A DNA stretch of 63,908 nucleotides from Bacteroidales bacterium. Its GTDB lineage: Bacteria; Bacteroidota; Bacteroidia; Bacteroidales; Tenuifilaceae. The notes below the pieces were generated by a model. It saw only the letters and a list, made by a program, of their open reading frames with translations, did no database searches and was not told the origin of the DNA. Shown one piece after another: positions 63,876 through 63,908 of the stretch (its first letter is position 1; each line of letters opens with the position of its first letter). The stretch is taken from positions 1 to 63,908 of the forward strand of contig RPRQ01000023.1 in assembly GCA_003818205.1 (NCBI GenBank). The letters run 5' to 3'. The position numbers and the translations under genes were made by a program.

Positions 63876-63908
63876 AGCGGGAGACGAGACTCGAACCCGC
63901 GACCCTCA
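63876..63908 (-). tRNA. 3' part of a tRNA, probably tRNA-Gly (partial, window edge)
   Basis: The minus strand shows a T-arm GCGGGTTCGAGTCTCGT and acceptor end CTCCCGC followed by T. The acceptor sequence suits a 5' GCGGGAG of tRNA-Gly, the usual neighbour of tRNA-Thr before tuf in this phylum. The anticodon lies outside the window. Confidence 0.75.

Overview
The window looks like a chromosomal segment of an anaerobic or facultatively anaerobic member of the Bacteroidota (Bacteroidales-like). The evidence is the gene order tRNA-Gly / tRNA-Thr / tuf / tRNA-Trp / secE / nusG / rplKAJL / rpoBC / DUF3467, an S46 dipeptidyl-peptidase, a TonB-dependent receptor of the carboxypeptidase-regulatory type, DUF5777 and DUF2520 proteins, secreted GH29 fucosidases, and mostly weak or absent Shine-Dalgarno sequences. 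No rRNA gene and no CRISPR array is present.

Layout. Positions 1-3520 (minus strand) hold an unusual four-gene cassette: a PRMT-like methyltransferase, a phage tail-collar (MdpB-like) protein, a leaderless LivK-like binding protein, and a large secreted repeat protein cut by the window edge. A GH25 lysozyme, a repeat-rich spacer, a TPR membrane protein and an IS256-type insertion sequence follow (4.0-8.2 kb). Positions 8.3-14.5 kb (minus) form an acyl-CoA oxidation electron-transfer operon (ETF beta, ETF alpha, a repeat-flanked GxxExxY gene, a membrane Fe-S/cytochrome b-like subunit, a CCG-domain Fe-S subunit, acyl-CoA dehydrogenase) that should pass electrons from acyl-CoA to menaquinone. 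Positions 14.9-20.3 kb (plus) are housekeeping genes (DUF2520 Rossmann protein, KdsC, UbiA-type prenyltransferase, Maf, DPP11-like S46 peptidase). Positions 20.7-24.0 kb encode a selenium module (class V aminotransferase, YedF, DUF3343, SelD), and a MobB-MobA fusion lies at 28.6 kb.

Two [FeFe]-hydrogenase operons of different architecture are present: a compact NuoE-NuoF-HydA set (24.8-28.2 kb) and a full HndB-HndC-HndD-HndA-type set (40.5-45.0 kb). Both show strong Shine-Dalgarno sequences that are uncommon in this phylum. Between them (30.5-40.0 kb) is a c-type cytochrome island: a haem lipoprotein, a DUF5777 outer-membrane barrel, a 7-haem membrane-anchored cytochrome, a cytochrome b, two near-duplicate monohaem cytochromes, a 6-haem lipoprotein with a collagen-like linker, a Crp/Fnr regulator and a fused CcsBA haem-export/ligation protein. 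FNR-like palindromes (TGAT-N4-ATCA) lie upstream of the cytochrome operon, the regulator and the first hydrogenase, which suggests one anaerobic regulon. Two GH29 fucosidases, a TonB receptor and the transcription/translation operon complete the window.

The intergenic DNA is rich in dispersed palindromic repeats. These include two MITE-like families, GGCAGG-type REP hairpins, GGGTTAACCC palindromes, the sequence class that flanks GxxExxY genes, and a perfect 66-bp palindrome without spacer at the end of the first hydrogenase operon. All functional calls were made by reading the sequence; no database search was run.
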